The notes below the pieces were generated by a model. The model saw only the letters and a list, made by a program, of their open reading frames with translations. It was not told where the DNA came from and did no database searches. 64,000 bases of DNA from Haliscomenobacter sp033763495 (lineage in GTDB: Bacteria > Bacteroidota > Bacteroidia > Chitinophagales > Saprospiraceae): contig NZ_JANRKL010000216.1 of NCBI RefSeq assembly GCF_033763495.1, positions 1 through 64,000 of the forward strand, given 5' to 3'. The translations under genes and the position numbers were made by a program. Positions 36,200 to 43,977 of this stretch are shown here, one piece after another. The first letter of the stretch is position 1; every line of letters begins with the position of its first letter.

Positions 36200-36781
36200 A
36201 TGAATGCCAAATCCTATTTATCCCTGACAATCTGCGCCTTTTTATTGCTTATTGGCAGCTTTGCCTGTAAAAAGGCCGACCCCTGTGAGTCAACAACTTG
36301 CCTGAATGGCGGCACCTGTGATTCCGGCGACTGCAACTGCACCGAACGCTGGAGTGGAGAGACCTGTGGTACCCAAAAAACACCCAAGTCCATTAAATTC
36401 ACCAAGCTGGAACTGACCAAGTACCCCGCCAAAACGACAACTAACGGAAATTGGGATCCTTCCGATGGACCTGATGTGTACATGAAAATTTACAAAGGCA
36501 CTACTTTGATCTGGACCGGGCCAGTTTTTCCCTTACCACTCGATCCCGTTTCTGGGCAAAACCCGGTATTTTTTCCTGCCACCAAGCCTGAATTGACCAG
36601 CCCACTGGAGGAATACACCATCGAACTTTGGGACAAGGATACCGCTCCTGATTCTGACGATTTTATGGGTGGTTTGAAGTTTAAAGCGTACAATGAAACC
36701 AATAATTTCCCGAAAAGCTTGCGAATTGAATGTACAGGGTGCAGTACCGGCTATAAGGTGGATCTGGACTATACTTTTTAA
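36200..36781 (+). CDS. Lipoprotein with one EGF-like domain and a C-terminal C2-like beta sandwich
   Basis: With the ATG at 36200 the protein has 193 residues and a clear lipobox ('LLLIGSFAC'). The in-frame GTG 33 bases earlier would break the signal. Next to the lipid anchor is a six-cysteine EGF-like module (CESTTCLNGGTCDSGDCNC ... GETC). The remaining 135 residues are beta-rich, with 'DPSDGPDVYMKIYKG' and 'YTIELWDKDTAPDSDDFMGG', a pattern like calcium-binding C2 domains with clustered aspartates (inference). It probably faces the outside and may bind calcium or another protein. It has its own transcription unit between two terminators. Confidence 0.72.
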   Translation: MNAKSYLSLTICAFLLLIGSFACKKADPCESTTCLNGGTCDSGDCNCTERWSGETCGTQKTPKSIKFTKLELTKYPAKTTTNGNWDPSDGPDVYMKIYKGTTLIWTGPVFPLPLDPVSGQNPVFFPATKPELTSPLEEYTIELWDKDTAPDSDDFMGGLKFKAYNETNNFPKSLRIECTGCSTGYKVDLDYTF

Positions 36782-36838
36782 AAATTACCTTTAGAAGTAA
36801 TGAATCACATCCAAAACACCTGATGTGGATATTTGGTA

Positions 36839-36868
36839 GGTAGAGACACACAACCGTGCGTCTCTACC
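36839..36868. terminator. Hairpin between convergent genes (dispersed-repeat type)
   Basis: GGTAGAGACACAC (36839-36851) and GTGCGTCTCTACC (36856-36868) form a 13-bp stem with one mismatch and a 4-nt loop. It lies between converging genes, so it could stop transcription both ways. The word GTAGAGACGCAC looks like a widespread intergenic repeat. Confidence 0.6.
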
Positions 36869-36875
36869 TGTCACT

Positions 36876-37364
36876 CTATTTAATCAGCGGTTTACTTACA
36901 ATCTTTTGGATCGCTGCCTCCAAATTGTTCTCCTGCGTCAATTCCAGGCTCCTTTCTTTGGCTCCTGATGCAAAAATCATCCTTGCTTTCCCACAAGGTG
37001 CCGGACTAATCACCATGGTTACCCGATCCTTTCCTTTGCTGAAACGCAGGGCGTATTTGGCCATGAAAGGGCAATTTTTGACATTGATCAGGTCAAAATT
37101 TTTGACATCAACCGCAGCAAGGGTTAATGCCGTTGCTTCAGCCGGGTCCGTTGGAATAAACTCACTTACCTTATAATCGGCTACGTAAGTGGCGTCCAGG
37201 GTTTGTTCCTGAGCAGCCGTTGGAAAGGCTTCAACTGCAAAAAGTTCAACCTTGTCCGAGGTTTTTAACAAATTCACAAAGTCGCCTAGGGCTTTGGAAC
37301 TGCAGGATTTACTGCCCAACAGAACTACACTCAACAAGCACATGAATAGTTTTGGCATCAGCAT
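36876..37364 (-). CDS. Small exported protein coupled to the caspase gene
   Basis: Starting at the ATG at 37364 the protein has 162 residues. This ATG overlaps the caspase stop as TAATG, a translational coupling signal, and begins a hydrophobic signal (LFMCLLSVVLLGSKSC), possibly with Cys21 as a weak lipobox. A longer frame from 37424 would add 20 charged residues that overlap the protease gene. The mature part is acidic and beta-rich with no domain I recognise; 'VKNCPFMAKYALRFSKGKDRVTMVISPAPCGKARM' contains two further cysteines. Its pairing with the protease suggests a substrate, partner or inhibitor, but this is inference. Confidence 0.65.
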   Translation of the reverse strand: MLMPKLFMCLLSVVLLGSKSCSSKALGDFVNLLKTSDKVELFAVEAFPTAAQEQTLDATYVADYKVSEFIPTDPAEATALTLAAVDVKNFDLINVKNCPFMAKYALRFSKGKDRVTMVISPAPCGKARMIFASGAKERSLELTQENNLEAAIQKIVSKPLIK

Positions 37365-38683
37365 TAGTTTTTCGGCGTAACGTCGTAATGATAAATTCCG
37401 TTTTGTAAGGTGCAATTGCTGCATACCCCTTTGGAGGACTTTCTGCGTGCTCCACTTACCGTATTGTTGATTAAATCGCGCCAGTCGGCAGGGTCCTCGC
37501 GCATGTAGCTGATCTCTTCCCGCAAGGATTGTAAAAAACTCACCGTGAAAAAGCCCCCATTGGCATTATTGGCCCAGGACACTTCTCCAGGACTGGCCGC
37601 GGTAGCCAACAAATTACCCTTGGTGTTCATAAAGAGGGCCCGCAATTTGTCGTCATTGTAATTGTTGTTCGCTTGCATGGCCAGGAACTCACTGCCCGTA
37701 AGTGGGCTAGGTATATCGATGGTCGAATTGCAACAATCCCCCAACACGATGTTCAAACGCCCTCCTTTACCCTTGATGGTTTTGAAAACGTAATCCAGGT
37801 CGAGTGCAGTATTTTCCCCAATACGGGTATAGGGCGAACTGCGCATATCCAACTGGGGCCAGGCACCTTGCTGATTGTTCCACCGGAAACCGTGACCACG
37901 ATAAACAAAAATCACGATGTCGTTGCTGCCAGGGTATAAACCATTCAAGGTATTCTGCACAGCAGCTTTGGTGAAATTGTCTCCATTGACCAAGTACTGT
38001 TTGTAACTGATGCCCAGGGACGAAGCAATACCTTTAAACTCGGCAGTCAAAGACGATTGATCCCGGGAACAGCTCATGCCAATGTCTCCAATGCTGGTGT
38101 TGGCAGCGATGATCAGGTGTAGGGTGGTACCAGTTGTATTGGTATTGACATTGGGCTTGAGGCGCAGTGTACTCAAGTCGATGCCAAACATCTTGCGCAA
38201 AGCCAGGTAGTCGGGCTCGTTAGAGGAATAAAATTCACGGAGATATGCGTCGTTAATTTCCTGTTTCGTCAGTGCTTTGAAGGAATCAGCGTGTAACAAT
38301 TTCGAGGTGTCATTCGGGTCGTCGGTCAGGTAGGGCTTATCCATGTCCTGTAGGAAGATGATATGGTCGGGGTTGTAGCCGTACTGACCTGCCGCGGTAA
38401 TGAATTTGGGGTTGGACCCCAGAAGCACCAGGTATTCGCTGCCATCCGTTTTGCCATGTTCAGATTTGTAATCAACGTTCACCACTTTGTACATGTTTTC
38501 GGCGTTGTACGCTACGCGCATGTACATTTTGCTGTCGTTAAAAATGACCAGAAGTCCTTTGTATTTGACATTCAGTTTGTCGGTAAATTTGATCTCGAAC
38601 AGGTCTTGTGCGGGTAGTAAATGGGCAGCAAAGCACAATACTGCCAAAATGGTTAATGCCCGGGTTAAGCATTGTTTTCTCAT
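37364..38683 (-). CDS. Secreted caspase-family (peptidase C14) protein
   Basis: The 439-residue protein has a signal peptide (LTILAVLCFAAHLLPA) and a caspase/metacaspase fold in its second half. The catalytic dyad is visible: His264 in 'VIFVYRGHGFRW' and Cys318 in 'NIVLGDCCNS', the DxCxS block having Cys where Ala is usual (D-C-C-N-S). The N-terminal 180 residues are an unrelated beta-rich region. Exported caspase-like proteases are a recurring but poorly understood class in Bacteroidota. The gene is translationally coupled to the downstream exported protein. Confidence 0.82.
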   Translation of the reverse strand: MRKQCLTRALTILAVLCFAAHLLPAQDLFEIKFTDKLNVKYKGLLVIFNDSKMYMRVAYNAENMYKVVNVDYKSEHGKTDGSEYLVLLGSNPKFITAAGQYGYNPDHIIFLQDMDKPYLTDDPNDTSKLLHADSFKALTKQEINDAYLREFYSSNEPDYLALRKMFGIDLSTLRLKPNVNTNTTGTTLHLIIAANTSIGDIGMSCSRDQSSLTAEFKGIASSLGISYKQYLVNGDNFTKAAVQNTLNGLYPGSNDIVIFVYRGHGFRWNNQQGAWPQLDMRSSPYTRIGENTALDLDYVFKTIKGKGGRLNIVLGDCCNSTIDIPSPLTGSEFLAMQANNNYNDDKLRALFMNTKGNLLATAASPGEVSWANNANGGFFTVSFLQSLREEISYMREDPADWRDLINNTVSGARRKSSKGVCSNCTLQNGIYHYDVTPKN

Positions 38684-38860
38684 ATTGTCACGGTTTTAAT
38701 GAGCTGGAATCATCAGCTGACGCCAAACAGCAGAAAGATATTGCTTTGTTTTTCAAGGTATAACTTTTTTTTAAGAAAAATTATGCCCAAAAGGGAGACA
38801 AGATCAATACAGCGTCGAAAGCGGTCAATAAAGTGGTGGGGGAGTTATCGAATGCTTGCG

Positions 38861-38868
38861 TAACTTTG
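38861..38868 (+). promoter_or_regulatory. Candidate MFS gene promoter (-7 element)
   Basis: TAACTTTG fits TAnnTTTG, 110 bases upstream of the MFS ATG. It sits inside a small stem (GCTTGC / GCAAGC) and would give a leader containing the palindrome at 38872-38974. Confidence 0.4.
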
Positions 38869-38871
38869 CAA

Positions 38872-38974
38872 GCGAATAGCGAAAAGCGAATAGCAATCAC
38901 AGCATTAGCTTTTCACCATTCAAAGCTAATGCTGTAAATTTATCGCATTTAGCTATTCGCTATTAACTTTTCGC
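38872..38974. repeat. Compound intergenic palindrome in the MFS gene leader
   Basis: A central perfect 14-bp stem (ACAGCATTAGCTTT at 38899-38912 with its complement at 38922-38935) is nested in outer partly matching repeats of GCGAATAGC / GCTATTCGC and GCGAAAAG / CTTTTCGC. It ends 4 bases before the ATG at 38979, so it could affect translation. Confidence 0.75.
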
Positions 38975-38978
38975 AACT

Positions 38979-40142
38979 ATGACTGCGCACCTCCGACTCT
39001 TTTTCAACCACAGCACCAGCCGGGCCATTGGTTTAGTTTTTGCGATGCAAGGTATATTGTTTGGTACCTGGTCATCCATGATTCCCTTTATCAAGCAAAA
39101 ATTTCAACTGGATGATGCCCAACTGGGTTTGTTGTTACTGGCCTTACCTGTGGGCGTCACCATTATGAACCCCATTTCGGTTGGTATTTTGCACCGGATG
39201 GGCACAGTAAGAGCTACCCTATTGGCCCGAACTTTAGGTGCCCTGTTTTTTGTAATCCCTTTTTTAATGCCCAATGTTTGGACGGTGGCAGCAGCCTTGA
39301 TATTGTTGGGGACAACTTTTTCCACAACCAATGTTTCAATGAATACTGCGGCTACTTCCCTTGAAAATGTGGAAGGCATCCGCATCATGGCCACCTGTCA
39401 CGCCTTGTGGTCAAGCGGTGCCATGCTTGGTTCGGCCATTGGTGCTACCGCGGTGGGAATGGGTGTCCATCCGGTTACCCATGTAATGCTGGTCGGCTCG
39501 GTATTACTTTTGTCAACCCTATTGATTTATCAAGCCTTTCAGAGGGTACCCAGCGAAGTAACAGTCAGCAAAAGCAATGGGCCACGCCCCAAATTCAAAA
39601 TGCCAAGTGCAGCACTCTGGGGCCTGATTGCCATTAGTTTGTGTACCAACCTCACGGAGGGCACCATGGCCGATTGGTCGGCTGTATATATGCGTGAAAT
39701 TGTACAAGCTCCTGCAGCTTTGTGGGGATGGGGCTTTGCAGCCTATGCCTTTTTTATGGCCATGACTCGTTTTACGGGAGATGCCATCCTGAAAAATTAT
39801 GGAGGCGGTCCGGTTTTGAGAGTGGGTGGTATGATTGCGGCAAGTGGATTACTGCTGGCTATTTTATTGCCTTACACCCTTACGACCTTGATTGGTTTTG
39901 CGATGGTGGGAGCTGGGGTTTCTTTGGGTGCTCCAGTGTTGTATAGCGCAGCGGCCAAAGTGCCAGGTATGGCACCTGGAGCGGGTTTGGCCACGATGAA
40001 CACTTTTGCGATGGTCGGGTTTCTGGGCGGCCCTGCTGTGATTGGCTTCATTGCCAAGGCATTTAGTTTGCCAGTAGCTCTGGGTGTAGTGGTAATGATG
40101 GGTTGTGTATGGATCTGGCGGGCTGGGTATTTGAAAGCCTGA
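38979..40142 (+). CDS. MFS transporter
   Basis: This 387-residue integral membrane protein has about twelve hydrophobic segments. 'SVGILHRMGTVRATLLAR' near residue 70 is the loop 2-3 region typical of major facilitator permeases, and a central charged loop (about 190-205) splits it into two halves. The family exchanges or exports small solutes by proton coupling; the sequence does not reveal which. It resembles the fucose/sugar-type or multidrug-like permeases of unknown specificity. It is a single gene preceded by a complex palindromic leader. Confidence 0.87.
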   Translation: MTAHLRLFFNHSTSRAIGLVFAMQGILFGTWSSMIPFIKQKFQLDDAQLGLLLLALPVGVTIMNPISVGILHRMGTVRATLLARTLGALFFVIPFLMPNVWTVAAALILLGTTFSTTNVSMNTAATSLENVEGIRIMATCHALWSSGAMLGSAIGATAVGMGVHPVTHVMLVGSVLLLSTLLIYQAFQRVPSEVTVSKSNGPRPKFKMPSAALWGLIAISLCTNLTEGTMADWSAVYMREIVQAPAALWGWGFAAYAFFMAMTRFTGDAILKNYGGGPVLRVGGMIAASGLLLAILLPYTLTTLIGFAMVGAGVSLGAPVLYSAAAKVPGMAPGAGLATMNTFAMVGFLGGPAVIGFIAKAFSLPVALGVVVMMGCVWIWRAGYLKA

Positions 40143-40291
40143 AAAGCGGTTTAAAATCCTAATGTGTTTGTTTTCAATTTTTTATATAATAAAATGTTGT
40201 CTCCTGACAATCCCTTTCTTTTTAATTTATAACAAAAAAAAAGCGCCTAAATTTAACATCATTACACCCACTAAAATCCTAGCACTGTCAA

Positions 40292-42772
40292 ATGAAGCAC
40301 CTGACCCACCTCCCTGCTTTTGCTTTTATATTATTGCCTTTTTCCTGGCTTTTCTGGCCTCCGGTAACTGCTGATCGCATTCAGGCTCAGCTTGTCAAAT
40401 ACCAAAACAAATACCCCAGTGAAAAGGCCTACCTGCACACCGACAAACCCCACTATGCTCTGGGCGAAAACATTTGGTTCACTACTTACCTTACTGCGGG
40501 GGCAGAACATTTGCCTTCTTTGGTCAGTAACCTGGTTTATGTTGAATTGATCGGACCGGATTTAACCCGTAAGGCCAGTCGTTACATCGGCATCCAGGAT
40601 GGGGTAGGCAATGGTGATTTTGATACAGAGCGCGACTGGCCCGAAGGCAAATATCTCCTGCGGGCCTATACGAACTACATGCGGAACTTTGATTCCTGCT
40701 TTTTCTTTCAGCGAGAGTTTTTGTTGCTCAAACCCAGAACAGAAACCATACCATCCATATCAGGAACGCCCAAAAGCATCAGTGATTTCAGTGTACAATT
40801 TATGCCCGAAGGGGGGGATTTGGTCAATGGCTTGAGTTCCCAGATTGGGGTAAAAGCAGTAAGTAATTTGGGAACGGGAATCCAGTTTGAAGGCAAAATC
40901 CTCGACGATCAGGGCACCCAGGTTGCAGTGTTCAAAACCTATCGCTTTGGCTTGGGCGCCTTTTCTTTTACCCCCCAAAGCGGTAAAAAATACCATGCAG
41001 AACTCAATGTTCAAGGCATCCAGAAAAAAATCCCTTTACCTGCTGCCCAGGAACTGGGCTACACCTTACAAATTACCCAACGTCCACCGAATCAATTGTT
41101 GATTAACGTGCGGAGCAACATCCCAAATGGGTTAAAAGATGCGGTAATCCTGGGGCATTTGCGGGGCCAGACCATTTTTAGTTTCAGCAACACCGAAGGT
41201 TTGGAAAAACTCAGCCTCACCATCCCCAGCGACTCGATTCCCGAAGGCATCGCTCAATTCACCCTCTTTAGCAGCAAGGGTGAACCTCTTTGTGAACGCC
41301 TCGTTTTTGTGGATAATCCTCGGGAAAGAGCCCGCTTGAACATCAGTACAGACAAAAGTACTTATGCTGCACGGCAAAAAGTCAGTGTAACCTTGGAACT
41401 CAAAGACCAGGCGGGCAATCCCCTTAAAGCCATGGTTTCAGCAACGGTCACCGACAAACAAAGTGTGTATTGGGCCAAATATGGTCAGGACATTCGCTCC
41501 TACCTCCTCTTGCAAGCCGACTTACCTGGGCATATCGAAGACCCAGGCTATTTTTTTGTAGAAGAAAATGCCACCCGAAGACAGCTGCTCGACATGTTGA
41601 TGCTGACTCAGGGCTGGCGACGCTTTACCTGGAAACAAGTGTTACAAGAAAATTTACCCGATCTGGCCTGGTTGCCAGAGCAAGGTTTTACGATTAGTGG
41701 CCAAACGACCAAACTCGATCAGCCCAACAAACCCGTTGCGGCTGATTTGATGGTCGTAGCAATGGAAAAGGGGATATCCCAGCAGGTCAGTTCTGGCCCG
41801 GATGGGCGTTTTGCCATTGCAGGTTTTCCCTTTGTCGACAGTACCCAAGTGGTGATACAGGGCGCTAAACCCAACGGCAGTACTGCCAAAAAAAGCAAAA
41901 ACAGCGATGGCAATCAACAAGGCGTAAGTGGCAATCGCGACATCAAAATCCGGCTGGATGCTGACAATCCGCCCCCCATTGATCCTCAGGTAGGTTTTGC
42001 TTTACCATTCAGCACAGATGCTTCCCAGCAGAAAAGTTTTTTAGCTGACAGTAAAAAACTGGCCGATTTGGATTCTTTGTTCCCTGGCATCTGGAAGCTG
42101 AGTTTGGCCGAATTTGAAGTCAAAGGCAAACGGACAAAAAATCCATACGGGGTACCAGACATACCCTATCGGGCGCCCCTCGATCGCATGATCATTGATT
42201 CTGTTCCGGGCAAATCCACGGCTTTGAGTGTTTTTGACTTCCTGCGGCGGATTCCTGGTGCTCAAGTGGTGGGTACCTTCCCCAATCAGTCGGTGGTTTT
42301 GCGTGGAATCAACAGTTTGAGTGGCCCTGCACAGGCTTTGTTTGTACTGGATGGTACCATTGTGGATGCCAGCACTTTGTCGACAGTTCCGGTGTCCAAT
42401 ATCGCTTTTGTAGATGTACTCAAAGGGGGGCAAGCCGCCATGTTTGGAAACCGGGGCATCAACGGAGTCGTAGCAGTGTACACCAAACGCACCGGCAACC
42501 AGCCTGCGCAGTACGATGTCAATGGCATCATCAATTTCAAACACCCTGGGTTTTACAAAGCCCGCGAGTTTTATGCTCCACAATACGACCAGAAAAAACC
42601 CGAACACGACCGCCCCGATTACCGCACAACGCTACATTGGGCTCCGATAATCGAAACGGACCAGGCCGGGAAAGCCACCTTTAGTTTTTTCACCAATGAT
42701 AAAGCTGGGGCTTTTGAAATTTTGGTGCAAGGAATGACTACAAAAGGGATTCCGGTGAGTGGGCGGTATTGA
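40292..42772 (+). CDS. Secreted MG2/TonB-plug protein without a beta barrel
   Basis: The 826-residue exported protein begins with a signal peptide and an MG2 (macroglobulin-like) domain ('KAYLHTDKPHYALGENIWF', about 44-130). It has a second such domain at about 345-400 ('ISTDKSTYAARQKVSVTLEL'). Later it has a complete TonB-receptor plug ('ALSVFDFLRRIPGAQVVG', 'VVLRGINSLSGPAQALFVLDG', 'IAFVDVLKGGQAAMFGNRG', about 625-740), but only about 85 residues follow, far too few for a barrel. Such plug-only proteins are typical of Bacteroidota and their role is unclear. Confidence 0.82.
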   Translation: MKHLTHLPAFAFILLPFSWLFWPPVTADRIQAQLVKYQNKYPSEKAYLHTDKPHYALGENIWFTTYLTAGAEHLPSLVSNLVYVELIGPDLTRKASRYIGIQDGVGNGDFDTERDWPEGKYLLRAYTNYMRNFDSCFFFQREFLLLKPRTETIPSISGTPKSISDFSVQFMPEGGDLVNGLSSQIGVKAVSNLGTGIQFEGKILDDQGTQVAVFKTYRFGLGAFSFTPQSGKKYHAELNVQGIQKKIPLPAAQELGYTLQITQRPPNQLLINVRSNIPNGLKDAVILGHLRGQTIFSFSNTEGLEKLSLTIPSDSIPEGIAQFTLFSSKGEPLCERLVFVDNPRERARLNISTDKSTYAARQKVSVTLELKDQAGNPLKAMVSATVTDKQSVYWAKYGQDIRSYLLLQADLPGHIEDPGYFFVEENATRRQLLDMLMLTQGWRRFTWKQVLQENLPDLAWLPEQGFTISGQTTKLDQPNKPVAADLMVVAMEKGISQQVSSGPDGRFAIAGFPFVDSTQVVIQGAKPNGSTAKKSKNSDGNQQGVSGNRDIKIRLDADNPPPIDPQVGFALPFSTDASQQKSFLADSKKLADLDSLFPGIWKLSLAEFEVKGKRTKNPYGVPDIPYRAPLDRMIIDSVPGKSTALSVFDFLRRIPGAQVVGTFPNQSVVLRGINSLSGPAQALFVLDGTIVDASTLSTVPVSNIAFVDVLKGGQAAMFGNRGINGVVAVYTKRTGNQPAQYDVNGIINFKHPGFYKAREFYAPQYDQKKPEHDRPDYRTTLHWAPIIETDQAGKATFSFFTNDKAGAFEILVQGMTTKGIPVSGRY

Positions 42773-42780
42773 GAGGCTCA

Positions 42781-43866
42781 TCAAGCCCACACTCGCCGCA
42801 AAAAGCGCAACCAGTTGCCATGCATTACACCTTCAATATCGGTGTCACTGTAGCCATGTCTTTGCAATTCTGGAATCAGCTTTTGCAAATCGGCGATGGT
42901 CTCGATATCATAAGGGCATTGCTCTCTGCCAAAGGCGCCATCCAGATCGGAGCCAATGCCCACATGTTGGGCATTACCCGCCAATTGACAAATGTGGTCG
43001 ATGTGGCGCACTACCTTGTCCAGGTTGCAATCCATGCCTAAGGGGGTGGATTTTTCCCGCACCCAATTGGGCACAATCATCCAGGAGTCGAAAGCTGCTC
43101 CGATCACGGCGCCGCGTTCGATCAGAACTTTGAGTTGTTCGTCGGAAAACTGGCGGTTGTGGTTAACCAGGGCCCGGCAGTTGTTGTGACTGGCCCAAAC
43201 GGCACCCGAAAAATGATCCATGGCTTGCCAAAAAGCGTCGTCGCAAAGGTGGGTAGCATCCAAGATGATGTTAAGCGATTCGATTTTTTTCAACAAATCG
43301 ATGCCCATCTGCCCCATTCTGCCCGTGGAGTCAGTCCCATTGGCATAACGCCCGGGACCGTAATGAGCGGGACCGATAGCACGCAAGCCGTAGGCATGAG
43401 CAATTTCGAGGTGTTCCAGGCTCACAATGGAATCGGCCCCTTCGAGGCAGAGGATGAAGCCCACCGGTTTTTGATCGGTAGCCTGGCCATCGTTCCAGAA
43501 ACTCAAATGTTGTTCCAACCCTGCCAGGTCGCGGATTTGCACCATTTCGCCAGCAGCAACCATTGCCTGGTACCAGGCCAGTTGGGCTTGGGTATGTGCC
43601 CAGGCTTGCTCAGGAGAATGCCAGCCCGGGAGTGGATTATCCGGGGCGACAAAACGAGCGATTTGGGTAGCAACCACCAGGCCTACATTGCCTTTACGAA
43701 GCTCGGGCAGGCTGACGGTGGCCTGGCTGCGGTCGGGTTTGTCGTGCAGGCCTTGCTCGCGGGCATTGATTTCATTGATGGGGCGCCGCAGGTCTCGATT
43801 CCATTCCATGGCGTTCATGCTGAGGTCGAGGTGGGCGTCGATGGTGAAGAGTGGGTTGGTGGTCAT
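42781..43866 (-). CDS. Membrane dipeptidase (peptidase family M19)
   Basis: The 361-residue zinc dipeptidase has the family metal ligands: His12-x-Asp14 ('TIDAHLDLS'), the bridging Glu in 'FILCLEGADSI', and the later histidines in 'ILDATHLCDDAFW' and 'GAVWASHNNCRALVNHNRQFSD'. The conserved 'VGIGSDLDGAFG' ends the barrel. No signal peptide is visible, so this member is probably cytoplasmic and cleaves dipeptides, possibly including D-amino acid ones. It converges on the plug-protein gene, with only 8 bases between stops. Confidence 0.93.
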   Translation of the reverse strand: MTTNPLFTIDAHLDLSMNAMEWNRDLRRPINEINAREQGLHDKPDRSQATVSLPELRKGNVGLVVATQIARFVAPDNPLPGWHSPEQAWAHTQAQLAWYQAMVAAGEMVQIRDLAGLEQHLSFWNDGQATDQKPVGFILCLEGADSIVSLEHLEIAHAYGLRAIGPAHYGPGRYANGTDSTGRMGQMGIDLLKKIESLNIILDATHLCDDAFWQAMDHFSGAVWASHNNCRALVNHNRQFSDEQLKVLIERGAVIGAAFDSWMIVPNWVREKSTPLGMDCNLDKVVRHIDHICQLAGNAQHVGIGSDLDGAFGREQCPYDIETIADLQKLIPELQRHGYSDTDIEGVMHGNWLRFLRRVWA

Positions 43867-43977
43867 GTTGGATAAGTTGAGGACTAAGTGCTATTCAATT
43901 CTTTGCCCCGAAATTACCGGATTCCTATAAAAACTGTTGCGTCTCTATAGTTAAACTTTCAAATATCGATATTCATT

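Noticed and set aside
43135..43875. 246-residue plus-strand frame opposite the M19 dipeptidase
   Set aside because: The dipeptidase has all its metal ligands on the minus strand; the other frame shows no family features.
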